From: Pirellulaceae bacterium
GTDB lineage: Bacteria; Planctomycetota; Planctomycetia; Pirellulales; Pirellulaceae
Direction of reading: 5' to 3'
NCBI GenBank assembly: GCA_026004775.1
Contig: BPJU01000022.1
Span: forward strand, 35,719-99,718
Length of the DNA: 64,000 nucleotides
Of the stretch, positions 1 to 9,227 are shown one piece after another (positions within the stretch are counted from its first letter, which is position 1; every line of letters begins with the position of its first letter). The translations under genes were made by a program, and so were the position numbers. The notes under the pieces were generated by a model, which ran no database searches, had not been told where the DNA came from, and saw only the letters and a program-made list of their open reading frames with translations.

Positions 1-566
1 TTACGAGCCACCTCAGACAAGACTCACACCCAGCAACCCCTTCCGGGCTGCAAAAAAGCTACCGAAAAACTGAGCCTTCATCTTCCTCCGTGCTCAAGAT
101 GATCGCCAGACGCTGCTTGACCACTTGCTGGAAAAAGGGTAGCGACGCTAACTGCCCGCGCCATTTCTCAAGAAACTCCGAGTCTCCGCAGCGTACCTCT
201 GGCGGAGCTACACCCCGCTTTCAGCGGATGTTGTCGGTTTTGCACCTTTCAGCAACCTAGCCGGGAAACCCGCGCTGCACGCAGGCCAGAACCTTGTCAG
301 CCGACCAGCTCTTTGCCCACTCAGGATGCACGTGCAGATGACTGACCTACGCCTTCGGCAGCCATGGAAGTTTATCAAAACTCGAGCGAATCCGGGCGCC
401 GGCTGGCCGACTTTTTGCTGTGGCTACCGATCAAGTAAGCAATATGGTCTTGTCCGCTGCCAGAAGCGGCAACGTCGTTACGCGACTCGAATTCCGGCAA
501 AACCAGTGCAGCTACCCAGGAACGTTGGATGTCAGCTTCGGGTCTGCGAGAACGGAAAAAGTCGAG
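1..566. other. Left-edge stretch with no supported gene
   Basis: About 566 bases before the DUF1559 stop codon. Short open frames exist on both strands, for example a plus-strand frame starting at 326, but none has a recognisable motif, a good ribosome binding site or protein-like composition. No RNA gene, palindrome or strong promoter was recognised. It may hold the downstream flank of the DUF1559 gene or decayed sequence. Confidence 0.5.
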
Positions 567-1580
567 CTAAAAATCGTCGCCGGCAACGTCTTGGCCGTTG
601 CGCGTTCCCAGAGCACGCCACGTGCTGAGCGATATCTGCTGGCTCACAAAACGCACGGAACCGTCCACTAAGGCCACCTGCACTCCCTGCGGATGATAGC
701 TACGAGAAGTGATGATCGCATAAGTAGGATTCCCATTGCGGCCGTTTCGGCCTTCCTGCCATGAATTGTAATCGCAGTTGAATGTCATTCCTCCCTGGAT
801 ACATGGGACAACCGTGTTGGGAGTCAGCGTCGTCGTAAAACCCGTGTGATGGACTCGCCCATCCGGCCATTCCGTGTGGCCGGTATCCTTGAAATCGGGT
901 GCCGAGGCAACAATCACCGAAGCTTCGGCGGCCGTAGAGGGAACTTGCAAGTGAGGCGGCCCGCCATTACGCCGATAGGGCTGCCAGGCCCGCACGTCGG
1001 CAGCCATCAAGGTGTTGCTCGTCCCATCAAGAAACTCGGCAAACGATAAACCCGCATTGGGATGGCTGAACCCGCTGCCTCCTAGATTGCGCGCCGGATC
1101 ATACACAAAATACGTCCCCAGATTGAACCCGTAACTGGTCGGATAAAGACGCGGTTTGCCGGCACCTGTGTCGCGGACATCCCGCCCGCGCGCATCGCTG
1201 GGACAGGAAAAAATCGGGATCCGAACGTTATCGATGACCATTTGTCCGTCCCAAGCAGCCGCCAGATCAATGCGACTTCCCAGATCCTCCCGCTCGATAA
1301 ACGGCAGAATGCGGCCGTGCACGCCCCAGGAAACGTTGTTGCCCGTCAACGTTACACTCAAGTCCACAACGGCGCTGGGCGGAAAACGCTTCCACGTGTC
1401 GGCATACAGGTGGACGGCCAGGCCAAGCTGCTTCAGATTATTGGCACACTGAATGCGTCGCGCCGCTTCGCGGGCTGCCTGTACCGCAGGCAACAGCAGC
1501 GCAACGAGCACCCCGATGATCGCGATCACGACCAGCAACTCCACCAGTGTAAAAGCACAACGGCCAATTCCCTTGGACAT
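567..1580 (-). CDS. DUF1559 domain protein with prepilin-type N-terminus
   Basis: A secreted or envelope-anchored protein of the family greatly expanded in Planctomycetota. The N-terminus carries a type IV prepilin-like cleavage/methylation signal ([20 protein letters not shown] at about residues 10-29), followed by [11 protein letters not shown] and NLKQLGLA, the family signature. The C-terminus carries the [11 protein letters not shown] motif of the H-X9-DG type. Start chosen at 1580 because GGAG lies seven bases upstream; an in-frame ATG at 1595 would add five residues. Length about 337 residues, normal for the family. Function is unknown; the prepilin-like leader suggests export and assembly through a type II secretion or pseudopilus route. 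It stands alone, with no pilus genes nearby. Confidence 0.93.
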   Translation of the reverse strand: MSKGIGRCAFTLVELLVVIAIIGVLVALLLPAVQAAREAARRIQCANNLKQLGLAVHLYADTWKRFPPSAVVDLSVTLTGNNVSWGVHGRILPFIEREDLGSRIDLAAAWDGQMVIDNVRIPIFSCPSDARGRDVRDTGAGKPRLYPTSYGFNLGTYFVYDPARNLGGSGFSHPNAGLSFAEFLDGTSNTLMAADVRAWQPYRRNGGPPHLQVPSTAAEASVIVASAPDFKDTGHTEWPDGRVHHTGFTTTLTPNTVVPCIQGGMTFNCDYNSWQEGRNGRNGNPTYAIITSRSYHPQGVQVALVDGSVRFVSQQISLSTWRALGTRNGQDVAGDDF

Positions 1581-1881
1581 TACTCCTCTCCGCATTTCTC
1601 AAAACACATTCCCCCGCACCGCCACAGCCCTCGGTCGTTCGGTGACAAGTGCTTCAAGCGGCGGCTCCACCGTGCAAATCGTCCCGTCCGACCTGGGCGG
1701 GCCCCTGCCGATTTTCACCTCTCTTGAGAACCACCATCAGGGGCGTTCCAGCGAATCTTCTCTATTCTGTGCCCGCAAAGCACCAAAAGTTCACTGCGGT
1801 TCTTGAGAAACTTTATTTGGGGAGCTCTTGCTGCAGTGGCTAACGCGTTAGCCGGGCAATAATACGTAACCGTTCACGGTA

Positions 1882-2000
1882 ACAGAATGAACGGATATGT
1901 ATGAACCCGCCACCTGGCTACACGCACCACGAGGGAATCGGCCGTACGGTTTGACCCACCCAGGCCCCTTGGGCCTGGGCTGAACATAACGCGACTTATC
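1882..2000. repeat. Dispersed repeat R1, copy 1
   Basis: This stretch resembles 59252-59370: both contain CAGAA..ATGAACG, a GGGAATCG.CCGTA.GGTT block, CACCCAGGCC, TTGGGC.TGGGCT.AACA, and a GGC..TTTCAGGCC-like segment. Copy 2 lies inside a broken RHS gene. Alignment was by eye, so the ends are approximate. Confidence 0.55.
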
Positions 2001-2099
2001 AGGCCGCTGGCGGCGCGTCAATAACGACACGCTCGTCACCCTGCTTGCTGCTTGCGGAAAAAAACCTACCCAGTCCATCTGCCCAGACTTTCGGGGGTG

Positions 2100-2240
2100 G
2101 ATATGGCAGGGCGAGGGGGCAGGACTTTGTCCACGCCCTCTCCCCCCGCCTGCGGGGAGAAATGGTAGGGCGAGGGGGCAGGACTTTGTCCACGCCCTCT
2201 CCCCCCGCCTGCGGGGGGAGAGGTCAGGGTGAGGGGGGCA
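2100..2240. repeat. Tandem 59-base repeat with G/C-rich hairpins
   Basis: The block starting GCGAGGGGGCAGGACTTTGT at 2111 recurs at 2170, and a third, partial unit begins near 2229, giving a 59-base period. Each unit contains CTCTCCCCCCGCCTGCGGGG, which folds into a short hairpin. This type of CTCTCCCC/CGGGGAGA repeat is common between genes in many bacterial genomes and is not coding. Confidence 0.75.
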
Positions 2241-2650
2241 GAGTGATAGCTCACCCCGACCATCTCCCCCCCCTAATGGGGGGGATAAAGTAGGGTTCAT
2301 ACGTTACCTCTTCCACTTGCCGGCAGCAAGGGCGTTCGCTATTCGACTATTTATGCCACACGGTGCGGAACCAATTGGGCGAACGCCCGGCGCCTTCTCT
2401 GCTGTAAATAGTCTTGGCACTCGGCAGAAAAACGATTGTAAAAATGGTCTATTATTCTGTGCCCTTTTATCGTTTTGCCATTAGCAGGGAAGTCGAACAA
2501 CCAGAAAGGGCTCGCGCACATTGAGTCGATAGCCAAATACACCGGTCGGCCGGCCTCGGTTGCTGACTAACCAACCGTGAACGGTTACGTCTACCTTCAG
2601 CCGGCACGTCTTTCGGGCGCTCCTGTCCGACGCCCAGTATCAACCAGCGA

Positions 2651-4702
2651 TCAATCCCCCTCAAGTTGCGGCCGTACCACCACCAGCCAATCCTCTTCGG
2701 CATCAGACGGCGGATTGCCCAGCTCGACCCATGCGGGGCTATTGACTGCGGCGACGCTTCCCAGCAACAGTGGCCCACCCGCTCGAGGGTTGAACCATCG
2801 TACGCTCCACCGCCGCTTGCCCGCCCCCGTCAGGTCGAGCTTGGTTGTCCCGCCTCGAGGCAAGTAGATCAGATACAGTTCGCCGGGCGCCGCCAGGCAA
2901 TACTTTTCATTAGTGTTCTTGGGATTTCCTACTAGCTCGTCGGCACACTGCATACGATGAAATGGTATTTTTTCCCGGCAAAAGAATTCGATGGCTATAC
3001 GGCAGTACTGCCAACTTTTATCGCGGCTTCGAAAATCCTCACATAGCAGATCATTCTGTGGCAGTTGATAGCCAAAGTAGTATTCCACGCCGGCGCCACC
3101 GGCCATGATATTTCCCCAGAGGCAGTATTTTCTAATATCATGCAGCGTATAACTTCGTTTTTCGTTGGGTGCGGGGGACGAATCAGGCGGGTCGGTTTGG
3201 CTGGGATTTTCCCGAGCAACCCCATCGAACCCTTCGTAGCCCGGGTCCGGAGGCACGCCTAGGGATGCCGGATTTTGTTCGTCGTTGGCCACCACCCACG
3301 GCAGGCCGGCAGCCGCCGACTGCCGCACCCAGTGCAACGTACGCTGATGCACGGCACTCCAATGGTTTTGGAGCGAAACGCCCGTCAATGCCTGGCGATC
3401 TCCTAAAAGAGGCCGATAAACGCGATCCTGTTGGTTGGGAAACGTATGCAGCACGATGGGGTGATCGTACGGGTCTAATTCCCGGATGTACCGTGCCATA
3501 TCCCGCTGTTCGCCGGTCGACTGGGTGTTCTCTTCGCCGATATTCCAGTTGAGCGCTAAAGCATGCGAGAATCGAGCTATCAGTTCGCGGCAATACAGTT
3601 TTCGCTCGGTGCCCAGGCGCCCGCCATCCAAAGCTGCCGGCACATTTCCCATTCGGCTTCCGTCACCCAGCCGATTGTCGTCCATCTCCTGCTCCTGCAA
3701 TTTGAAATGCAAATGAAGCCCGCGCGCCGTGGCGTGGTCAAAGACAATCGCCCACTGATCCAGCTTCGAGCAGTCGTAGTGGAGCTTATCCGTTCGCGAA
3801 ACAAACGGCCAGACGTTGTCACCGTCCCCACCGACGTTGTAGGTGAGGAACGAGATCGAATTCACCCCCTGAGCAGAAAGGTAGTTGATCGCTCCGATCA
3901 GGCCCTTTCCTCGGCCGTCTTTCCATTCCGGATCGCCGGGTTTCCAGTCCGAAACATGAGGTAAATAACGATGCAAGAACGGCTGCGGATCGGCCTCACC
4001 GGGTCGCGCCGCCCGCCTCCTGCCTGGCTCCGTTCCATCGAAATCTGCGTACACCAACAGTGTCTCCGGGGCGTCCGGGCCGGCCTTAAGAAAATAGTCA
4101 CCGGTCCCGGCGAAACGCAGGTGATGCCGGCCTACGTACTGCAATCGCCCCCGAGCCCGAAGATCGGGTGTATTTTTGTCTGAAGGACTTACCTCGAAGA
4201 AGCCCGCTCTTTCCAAAAACGGCGCGAGCGTAGACCGAACATGGCGCTCGACAGCGACATTTTCCCCGCGCCACATCCGTAGCCGATAATTCCACTTTCC
4301 CGTCTGGTCCGGCACAAAGTGGACGCGCCAGGCCGAGCCGGCTGTCGCGGAACTGTGAGCAGCATTGCCATCAGCCGCAAAATACCCTGGAACCTCATAA
4401 CGAACTCCACTGCTTTCATGCTGGAATTCTGCTTCCAGGCACAAGTCCAGAAACGGATTCGGATTCGAATCTGTCTCCCGGGCATAAGGGCCTTCCACCG
4501 TGAAAGTGACCTTATGCCACAGCTTCAATTCTCCCGAGATCGCAACGTTACCCGATACGTCGCCTGTCGCACCCTCTTGGCCGCATAGTAAAGCTACTCC
4601 CGGGAAAAAATACACAACCCACATCGCAACTATTTTGCCGAATTCCACCCATTGCTTGCGGCGGCGTATCGCGCGCATGGTATGCTTCACCCGTTTCACC
4701 AT
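2651..4702 (-). CDS. Secreted DUF5060 / collagen-binding-type glycosidase-like protein
   Basis: A 683-residue exported protein. A basic start followed by a hydrophobic segment (about residues 20-42) looks like a signal peptide ending near the LLCGQE sequence. Residues about 58-150 match the DUF5060 beta-sandwich (HKVTFTVEGPYA, FVPDQTGKWNYRLRMW). Residues about 190-570 form a TIM-barrel-like region (INYLSAQGVNSISFLTYN, LNWNIGEENTQS, PWVVANDEQNP) of the DUF4038-like kind, and the end (YLPRGGTTKLDLTGA, SPAWVELGNPPSDAEEDWLVVV) resembles the putative collagen-binding domain of such proteins. Candidate acids include the Glu pair of GEEN. The role is probably hydrolysis of a polysaccharide, substrate unknown. 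Start at 4702 has GGGGA five bases upstream. Confidence 0.85.
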   Translation of the reverse strand: MVKRVKHTMRAIRRRKQWVEFGKIVAMWVVYFFPGVALLCGQEGATGDVSGNVAISGELKLWHKVTFTVEGPYARETDSNPNPFLDLCLEAEFQHESSGVRYEVPGYFAADGNAAHSSATAGSAWRVHFVPDQTGKWNYRLRMWRGENVAVERHVRSTLAPFLERAGFFEVSPSDKNTPDLRARGRLQYVGRHHLRFAGTGDYFLKAGPDAPETLLVYADFDGTEPGRRRAARPGEADPQPFLHRYLPHVSDWKPGDPEWKDGRGKGLIGAINYLSAQGVNSISFLTYNVGGDGDNVWPFVSRTDKLHYDCSKLDQWAIVFDHATARGLHLHFKLQEQEMDDNRLGDGSRMGNVPAALDGGRLGTERKLYCRELIARFSHALALNWNIGEENTQSTGEQRDMARYIRELDPYDHPIVLHTFPNQQDRVYRPLLGDRQALTGVSLQNHWSAVHQRTLHWVRQSAAAGLPWVVANDEQNPASLGVPPDPGYEGFDGVARENPSQTDPPDSSPAPNEKRSYTLHDIRKYCLWGNIMAGGAGVEYYFGYQLPQNDLLCEDFRSRDKSWQYCRIAIEFFCREKIPFHRMQCADELVGNPKNTNEKYCLAAPGELYLIYLPRGGTTKLDLTGAGKRRWSVRWFNPRAGGPLLLGSVAAVNSPAWVELGNPPSDAEEDWLVVVRPQLEGD

Positions 4703-4901
4703 CTTTTTCCCCTTTTGCGACTCGTGGCACGCACCACTATGGCTTACCCCAAGGCCTTGCCATAATATTCGAAAAACCTGCCACCGAAAAGATTGGGCAC
4801 GGAGCTATTTCAGTGCCTTTTGAAAACCGGTTTTGTGACGCGTGGCGGAAAGTGTCCCAGCCGGACATCGGATAGACTCGCAACTCGAGAGGGTGTTTGG
4901 T

Positions 4902-5675
4902 ATGGCCTTTCAACCTCAGGTAGTGGTCATAACGGGTGCCGCAGGCAGTATGGGCCGGAAGCTGGTGGCTCATTGGCAGCACAAATACCAACTGCGATTA
5001 CTGGATCGCTTGGCCGCTGAGGTGCCTGGGTTCCATCAGGCCGACTTGTCACACTGGGGACCGTGGGTGGAAGATTTCCGAGGAGCCGATCTGGTCGTGC
5101 ATCTGGCCGCCATCGCCGAGGCTCATCGTGACTGGTACGAACTGTTGGGCCCGAACGTCGATGCGCTCATTCACGTATTCCATGCCGCCGTTGAGTACGG
5201 GGTGCGGCGTGTTGTGTTTGCCAGTTCCAATCATGTGGTCGGCGGTTACCAGGACCAGCCAGATGTCGTACTTGCCGACTCCATACCTCCGCGTCCGGGA
5301 TTGCGCTACCGGTTGCAGGGGCAGTCCCGGAGAAGCGATGCCTATGCAGCAGCGAAGTTGTTCGGCGAACGACTGGGCTATTGTCTTGCGGAAAGCCATG
5401 GGATGCAGACGATTGCCATCCGTTTTGGATGGATGTGGCGGTATGGACCAAACGAACCGAAATATTTGCCGAAAGATTGCGATGATTGGTTTCGGTTGAT
5501 GTGGCTATCGGACCGCGACTACCTGCAATTGATGGATTGTTGCGCAACAGCCGACCTTTCTGAACCGTTTGTTGTTGTCAACGGCGTATCGCGCAATCGG
5601 GGGATGCGTTGGGACCTGGAACCGGGGCGGCGTCTGGGCTACGAACCTGTAGATGATATTTTCGAATATTTATAG
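4902..5675 (+). CDS. NAD(P)-dependent sugar epimerase/dehydrogenase (extended SDR)
   Basis: A 257-residue extended short-chain dehydrogenase. The Rossmann motif ITGAAGSMGRKL lies at about residues 9-20, VVHLAAIAEAHRDWYELLGPN is typical of NAD-dependent epimerase/dehydratases and uronate dehydrogenases, and the catalytic YAAAK motif follows (YAAAKLFGERLGY). Start placed at 4902, where a GAGAGGG sequence precedes the ATG and the nucleotide-binding strand begins eight residues in; a start at 4842 would add 20 uncharacteristic residues. It sits next to xylulokinase, which fits sugar or uronate metabolism, but the substrate cannot be read from the sequence. Confidence 0.88.
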   Translation: MAFQPQVVVITGAAGSMGRKLVAHWQHKYQLRLLDRLAAEVPGFHQADLSHWGPWVEDFRGADLVVHLAAIAEAHRDWYELLGPNVDALIHVFHAAVEYGVRRVVFASSNHVVGGYQDQPDVVLADSIPPRPGLRYRLQGQSRRSDAYAAAKLFGERLGYCLAESHGMQTIAIRFGWMWRYGPNEPKYLPKDCDDWFRLMWLSDRDYLQLMDCCATADLSEPFVVVNGVSRNRGMRWDLEPGRRLGYEPVDDIFEYL

Positions 5676-5797
5676 GTTCCTATCTGAGGAGCAGCTTCAG
5701 CCCCAGTGCTTTGAAAGTATCCTTTGAAAGGAGACGAGCCGGCTTTCGAACAGGCTGGAAGTTGCACGGTTCGGCTATTCGATCCGCTGCATCTCGC

Positions 5798-7303
5798 CTA
5801 TAGAGCATCGATAGAACGAAACAGCGGTTTTAACGCTCGATACAATTCTTGAAACACGGGGAAACCTTTGTCGTAGGTTGCAATCGACGGGCGGTGCGGT
5901 TTGGTTTCGGAGACGACCCGAATCGTGGCGGCACAGGCTTCTTCGACGTTCTTGTAGTAGCCTGCGCCGACAGCGGCCAGCAGGGCTACCCCGTAGGCCG
6001 GGCCCTGTTCGGCATTGATCGTCACCACTTTTTGGCCGAACATCGAAGCCTGGATCTGCCGCCAGAGGGGATTACGAGCTCCTCCGCCCGAAGCGCGGAT
6101 CTGCCGGACGGGGACACCCAGTGACCGGATGATTTCCAGACTATCGCGCAAGGCATAGGCAACCCCTTCCATGACGGCTCGTGCCAGATGGCCGCGGCCG
6201 TGTTTGAGTGTCAATCCCACAAAGCAGCCTCGTGCCAAAGGATCGGCGTGCGGGGTTCGTTCTCCAGCCAGGTAAGGCAGGAAGAACAGCCCTTCGCTAC
6301 CGGCCGGCACTTGCTGGGCCTCGGCCGTCAGCACCTCGTACACCTTCTCGCCCAACTCCGCACACAGCCGTTCGACGAACCACTGCAAAGCCCCGCCGGC
6401 CGTCAAGCTCACACCCATCATATGCCATTTGCCGTGTACGGCATGGCAGAAGGTATGGAGTCGTCCTTCCGGATCGATTTGCACCTGGTCGCAATGCACG
6501 AAAACCACACCCGAGGTACCCAACGACGTGGAGAGAATCCCTTGGCGCACCACACCGGTGCCGATGCCGTTGGCCGCGCAGTCACCGGCTCCGCCTACTA
6601 CCAGACAATCGGTCGTCAAGCCGAGCAGTTCGGCGGCTTGCGGCGTGAGCGTACCGGTCACCTCCTCAGATTCGACACACCGGGCCAGCAGCGATTCGTC
6701 GAGCTGGAGTTTTTCCAATAGCGGCTTTGACCAGCGCCGGCGGCGAACATCCAGAAGCAGCATGCCGCTGGCATCACTCACGTCTGTGGCACATTCACCG
6801 GTCAACCGCCGGCGTATCTCGTCCTTCGGCAGCAAGATTTTCGCCGTCCGCTCGAAGTTCTTCGGCTCATGGTTGCGCAGCCACAAGATCTTGGGGGCCG
6901 TAAAACCGGTAAGTGCCGGGTTGGCGGTCATGCGGATCAGTTGTTTGCGGCCACCAGCCAACTCTTCCAACTCCCGGCACTCGGCCGCCGTACGCTGGTC
7001 GTTCCACAGTATGGCACGACGAATCACCCGCCCCCGCTTATCCAAAAACACCGAACCGTGCATCTGCCCGGACAGACCGATGGCCTTCACATCGGCAGGC
7101 CTCACCTGGGCAGCCGCCGTCGCCTTGCGAACCGTCTGGATCACCGCCTGCCACCAGTCCTCCGGATCCTGTTCGCTCCACAACGGACGCGGGTGATACA
7201 ACGGGTACCCCTGGTTGGCCTCGGCCAGAATCTCTCCCTGTTCGTTCACCACCAGCGTCTTTGTCCCAGAGGTACCGATGTCGATGCCCAAAAAGACCGC
7301 CAT
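5798..7303 (-). CDS. xylB: Xylulokinase (FGGY family)
   Basis: Cytoplasmic kinase phosphorylating D-xylulose to xylulose 5-phosphate with ATP, feeding the pentose phosphate pathway. The 501-residue protein begins with the phosphate-binding [15 protein letters not shown] motif; [10 protein letters not shown] and ILWNDQRT are typical of xylulokinases, and the C-terminal domain holds the FGGY-type ATP site ([23 protein letters not shown]). Start set at 7303, where a GAGGA ribosome site lies eight bases upstream; an upstream in-frame start at 7384 would add 27 poorly conserved residues. A promoter is proposed at 7471-7499. No xylose isomerase gene is present in the window; a divergent sugar-binding lipoprotein lies next door. 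Confidence 0.95.
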   Translation of the reverse strand: MAVFLGIDIGTSGTKTLVVNEQGEILAEANQGYPLYHPRPLWSEQDPEDWWQAVIQTVRKATAAAQVRPADVKAIGLSGQMHGSVFLDKRGRVIRRAILWNDQRTAAECRELEELAGGRKQLIRMTANPALTGFTAPKILWLRNHEPKNFERTAKILLPKDEIRRRLTGECATDVSDASGMLLLDVRRRRWSKPLLEKLQLDESLLARCVESEEVTGTLTPQAAELLGLTTDCLVVGGAGDCAANGIGTGVVRQGILSTSLGTSGVVFVHCDQVQIDPEGRLHTFCHAVHGKWHMMGVSLTAGGALQWFVERLCAELGEKVYEVLTAEAQQVPAGSEGLFFLPYLAGERTPHADPLARGCFVGLTLKHGRGHLARAVMEGVAYALRDSLEIIRSLGVPVRQIRASGGGARNPLWRQIQASMFGQKVVTINAEQGPAYGVALLAAVGAGYYKNVEEACAATIRVVSETKPHRPSIATYDKGFPVFQELYRALKPLFRSIDAL

Positions 7304-7470
7304 AACCAATTCCTCAAGAACAGGCTTCTCTTCGCCCCCGCGTTTCCCTCTGTTTTTGTGACGATTTTCTTCCCGCGTGTACACTTCCGCGGTGTATAAG
7401 CCGGCGGTTCGGTGATCGAATTCCGGATGGCCCGAGGAACCACGGCCGGCAAATTGGCCATTGTCCGAGT

Positions 7471-7499
7471 AGTGTAGAGGTGGCCGGCAGGTAGTTCAA
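7471..7499 (-). promoter_or_regulatory. Candidate sigma-70 promoter of xylB
   Basis: On the minus strand TTGAAC is followed by a 17-base spacer and TACACT, a good match to TTGACA-17-TATAAT. It lies about 165 bases upstream of the chosen xylB start and points at it. Confidence 0.5.
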
Positions 7500-7548
7500 T
7501 GGACGGACAAGAACCCTGATGAAGAAAGCTCTATTACTCAACGGCACC

Positions 7549-7577
7549 TTGCCAGACCGCGTGCCACAATCGACACT
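7549..7577 (+). promoter_or_regulatory. Candidate sigma-70 promoter of the solute-binding protein gene
   Basis: TTGCCA, 17 bases, GACACT on the plus strand, about 57 bases upstream of the preferred GTG start at 7634. It is divergent from the xylB promoter, with a 49-base interval between the two -35 boxes. Confidence 0.4.
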
Positions 7578-7633
7578 ACGAAACAGAGCATCGGGTGTGC
7601 GCATATCGTGTCGTTTTCCAAGGGGGCGAACGA

Positions 7634-9065
7634 GTGACCCTGGGGCGTGTAGCCTGTGCGAGTACGGCGGGGCAAGGAGTTTTCCAGGTGAGCGCCTTCG
7701 GCGCCTGTGTTTTGCTGATGGCCCTGGGGTGCCGACCTGCCCGTCAGCCATCCGCCGCGCCACAGCCTCAGCCGCCTCGGGCACCGGTAAAGCTGTTGGT
7801 AATCGATGAGCCGGAAGTAGCCGGTCGCATCCAAGAACTCTGGCAGACCCGCGGTGAAGGCTCCCTGAACATCGCCATTGCGGATATGGCCCAGATTCAA
7901 TCGAGCGACGAGGTCTGGAGCGGAGCCGATGTGGTGGTTTTCCCGCTGGAACTGCTGGGAGACTTTTTGTCGGAAGGTCGCATTGTGCCGTTTGTGGAAG
8001 GAGTTCTTGACGAGCCCTCTTATCGCTGGCGGGAGGTAGCAGATGCCTTGCGCCGTCGGGTCGTGGTGTGGGATCGCACGGTGTATGCTGTCCCGATGGG
8101 AGCCGCGACGCCGCTCTTCTGGTATCGTGCCGACATTTGGGAACGCCAAGGGTGGCAGCCGCCCACAACATGGAGCGAACTGTCGGATCGACTGGAGAAG
8201 CTACGCCAGCAAGGTGACGGCAAGGCGGGTTGGACGGTCGAGCCATTGGCCGAGGGCTGGGCCGCCCGCACGCTGTTGGCTCGAGCCAGTGCCTACGCCC
8301 TGCATCCAAGCTACCTGGCGGTGTTGTTCCACCCGGACACGATGGACGCCCTTATCGACGGGCCTCCGTTCATCGAGGCATTGCAGGACCTGGTCCACGA
8401 CACTGCTCCGGAGAGTTTGGAGTTAGGACCGGGCCAAGTGGTACTCTGGGCGCACGAACACGGCCAGGCGGTGGCCATCGGCTGGTGGCCCAAGGCGGCC
8501 GATGCCACACCGGATTGGCAGCAACTCTGGAACGTTCATACCCTACCGGCAGCCAACAAAGCGTACGATCGGCACAATGAGCGATGGGAGGAGCGACCCG
8601 AGGCGCGACAGCCGGCGACGTTCGCCGGGTATGCGGGGCTACTTGCCGCGGTGACACGGCAAGCACGGAATCAACGTGCCGCGGCCAACTTCTGTGGCCA
8701 TTATTACCGGGCCGGACTGGGGGGCTTCTTTGGCCGCAGCCAGCCGGCGAACCGCTCCCTGGCGCCAAAGCCAGACCCAGCAACTGGACGCCTGGTTCCC
8801 CGAAAGTGCCGACTTGGCGCTGCGGTCGCGCTACGTAACCGGAATGCTGGATATGTTCAACAGTACGCGGGTGCTTCTGTTTCCGCCGATCCGAGGTCAG
8901 CCCCAGTATTTAGCAGCGTTGGACGATGCCATCCGCAAGGCGGTCCGCAAGGACGCAACTCCGGAGGCGGCTTTGCGTGAAGCTGCCGCAGTTTGGAACT
9001 CCATCACTGACCGTATGGGCCGGCGCGAGCAGCAGCAGGCATACCGCAAGGCGCTGGGCTTCTGA
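7634..9065 (+). pseudogene. Sugar-type extracellular solute-binding lipoprotein, frameshifted
   Basis: Binding protein of an ABC importer, in two reading frames. Part 1 starts at GTG 7634 (preceded by GGGGGCG; an in-frame GTG at 7595 is possible), has a signal peptide with a lipobox-like MALGC, and continues with VVVFPLELLGDFLSEGRIVPF and ATPLFWYRADIWERQGWQPP, typical of family 1 solute-binding proteins. At about 8693 the frame breaks. Removing T8693 joins AAC TTC to GTG GCC ATT and restores the conserved end (TGPDWGASLAAASRRTAPWR, then a helical C-terminus to the stop at 9065), giving about 476 residues. The downstream frame keeps protein-like composition to its stop, so the gene is recently broken, recoded, or contains a sequencing error. 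No permease genes are adjacent. Confidence 0.82.
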
Positions 9066-9227
9066 CGGGTTCTAGCCGACGGCATACGAGGCGGGTACGA
9101 TCAACGGCGTTTTCCTCGAACCAGTTACGCAGAACCGGATGGCCCGGATGGCCCGGATGGGCCGGGATGCCGGGTACTCTATAGAGGCTTGGCACGAAGG
9201 TGGATTGTTGGCCAGGAGCGACGAGCA

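Larger units (their letters stand above)
1864..2590. mobile_element. Candidate non-autonomous element with 17-bp terminal inverted repeats
   Basis: ACGTAACCGTTCACGGT at 1864-1880 has an exact reverse-complement copy at 2574-2590. The 727-bp interior has no transposase and consists of dispersed and tandem repeats. The left end and the following ~110 bases resemble the sequence that interrupts the RHS gene from about 59235, where a diverged end motif (CGCAACCTTTCGCGGT) is followed by the same CAGAA..ATGAACG start. Seen: inverted repeats and similarity of two left ends. Inferred: a MITE-like unit. No target-site duplication could be established by eye. Confidence 0.4.
1581..2650. other. Gene-free repeat-rich intergenic stretch
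   Basis: A 1.07-kb stretch without a convincing gene. It contains a 17-bp inverted repeat (1864-1880 and 2574-2590), a dispersed repeat beginning at 1882, a tandem 59-base repeat at 2100-2240, and a hairpin with arms GGGCGTTCGC near 2329 and GCGAACGCCC near 2374. Open frames across it, up to 150 codons, translate into low-complexity Pro/Gly/Arg-rich text and are rejected. Confidence 0.6.
7304..7633. other. Divergent intergenic region between xylB and the solute-binding protein
   Basis: 330 bases between two diverging genes. Two promoter-like sequences with 17-base spacers were found, one on each strand (7471-7499 minus, 7549-7577 plus). No palindromic operator was recognised between them. 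Confidence 0.5.

Noticed and set aside
1848..2300. Open frames of up to 150 codons on both strands in the repeat tract
   Set aside because: They translate the 59-base GC-rich repeat into low-complexity Pro/Gly/Arg text and have no motif or ribosome site.
7314..8309. 331-codon minus-strand frame opposite the solute-binding protein
   Set aside because: Its product is Arg/Pro/Ser-rich without motifs, while the plus strand encodes a recognisable lipoprotein.
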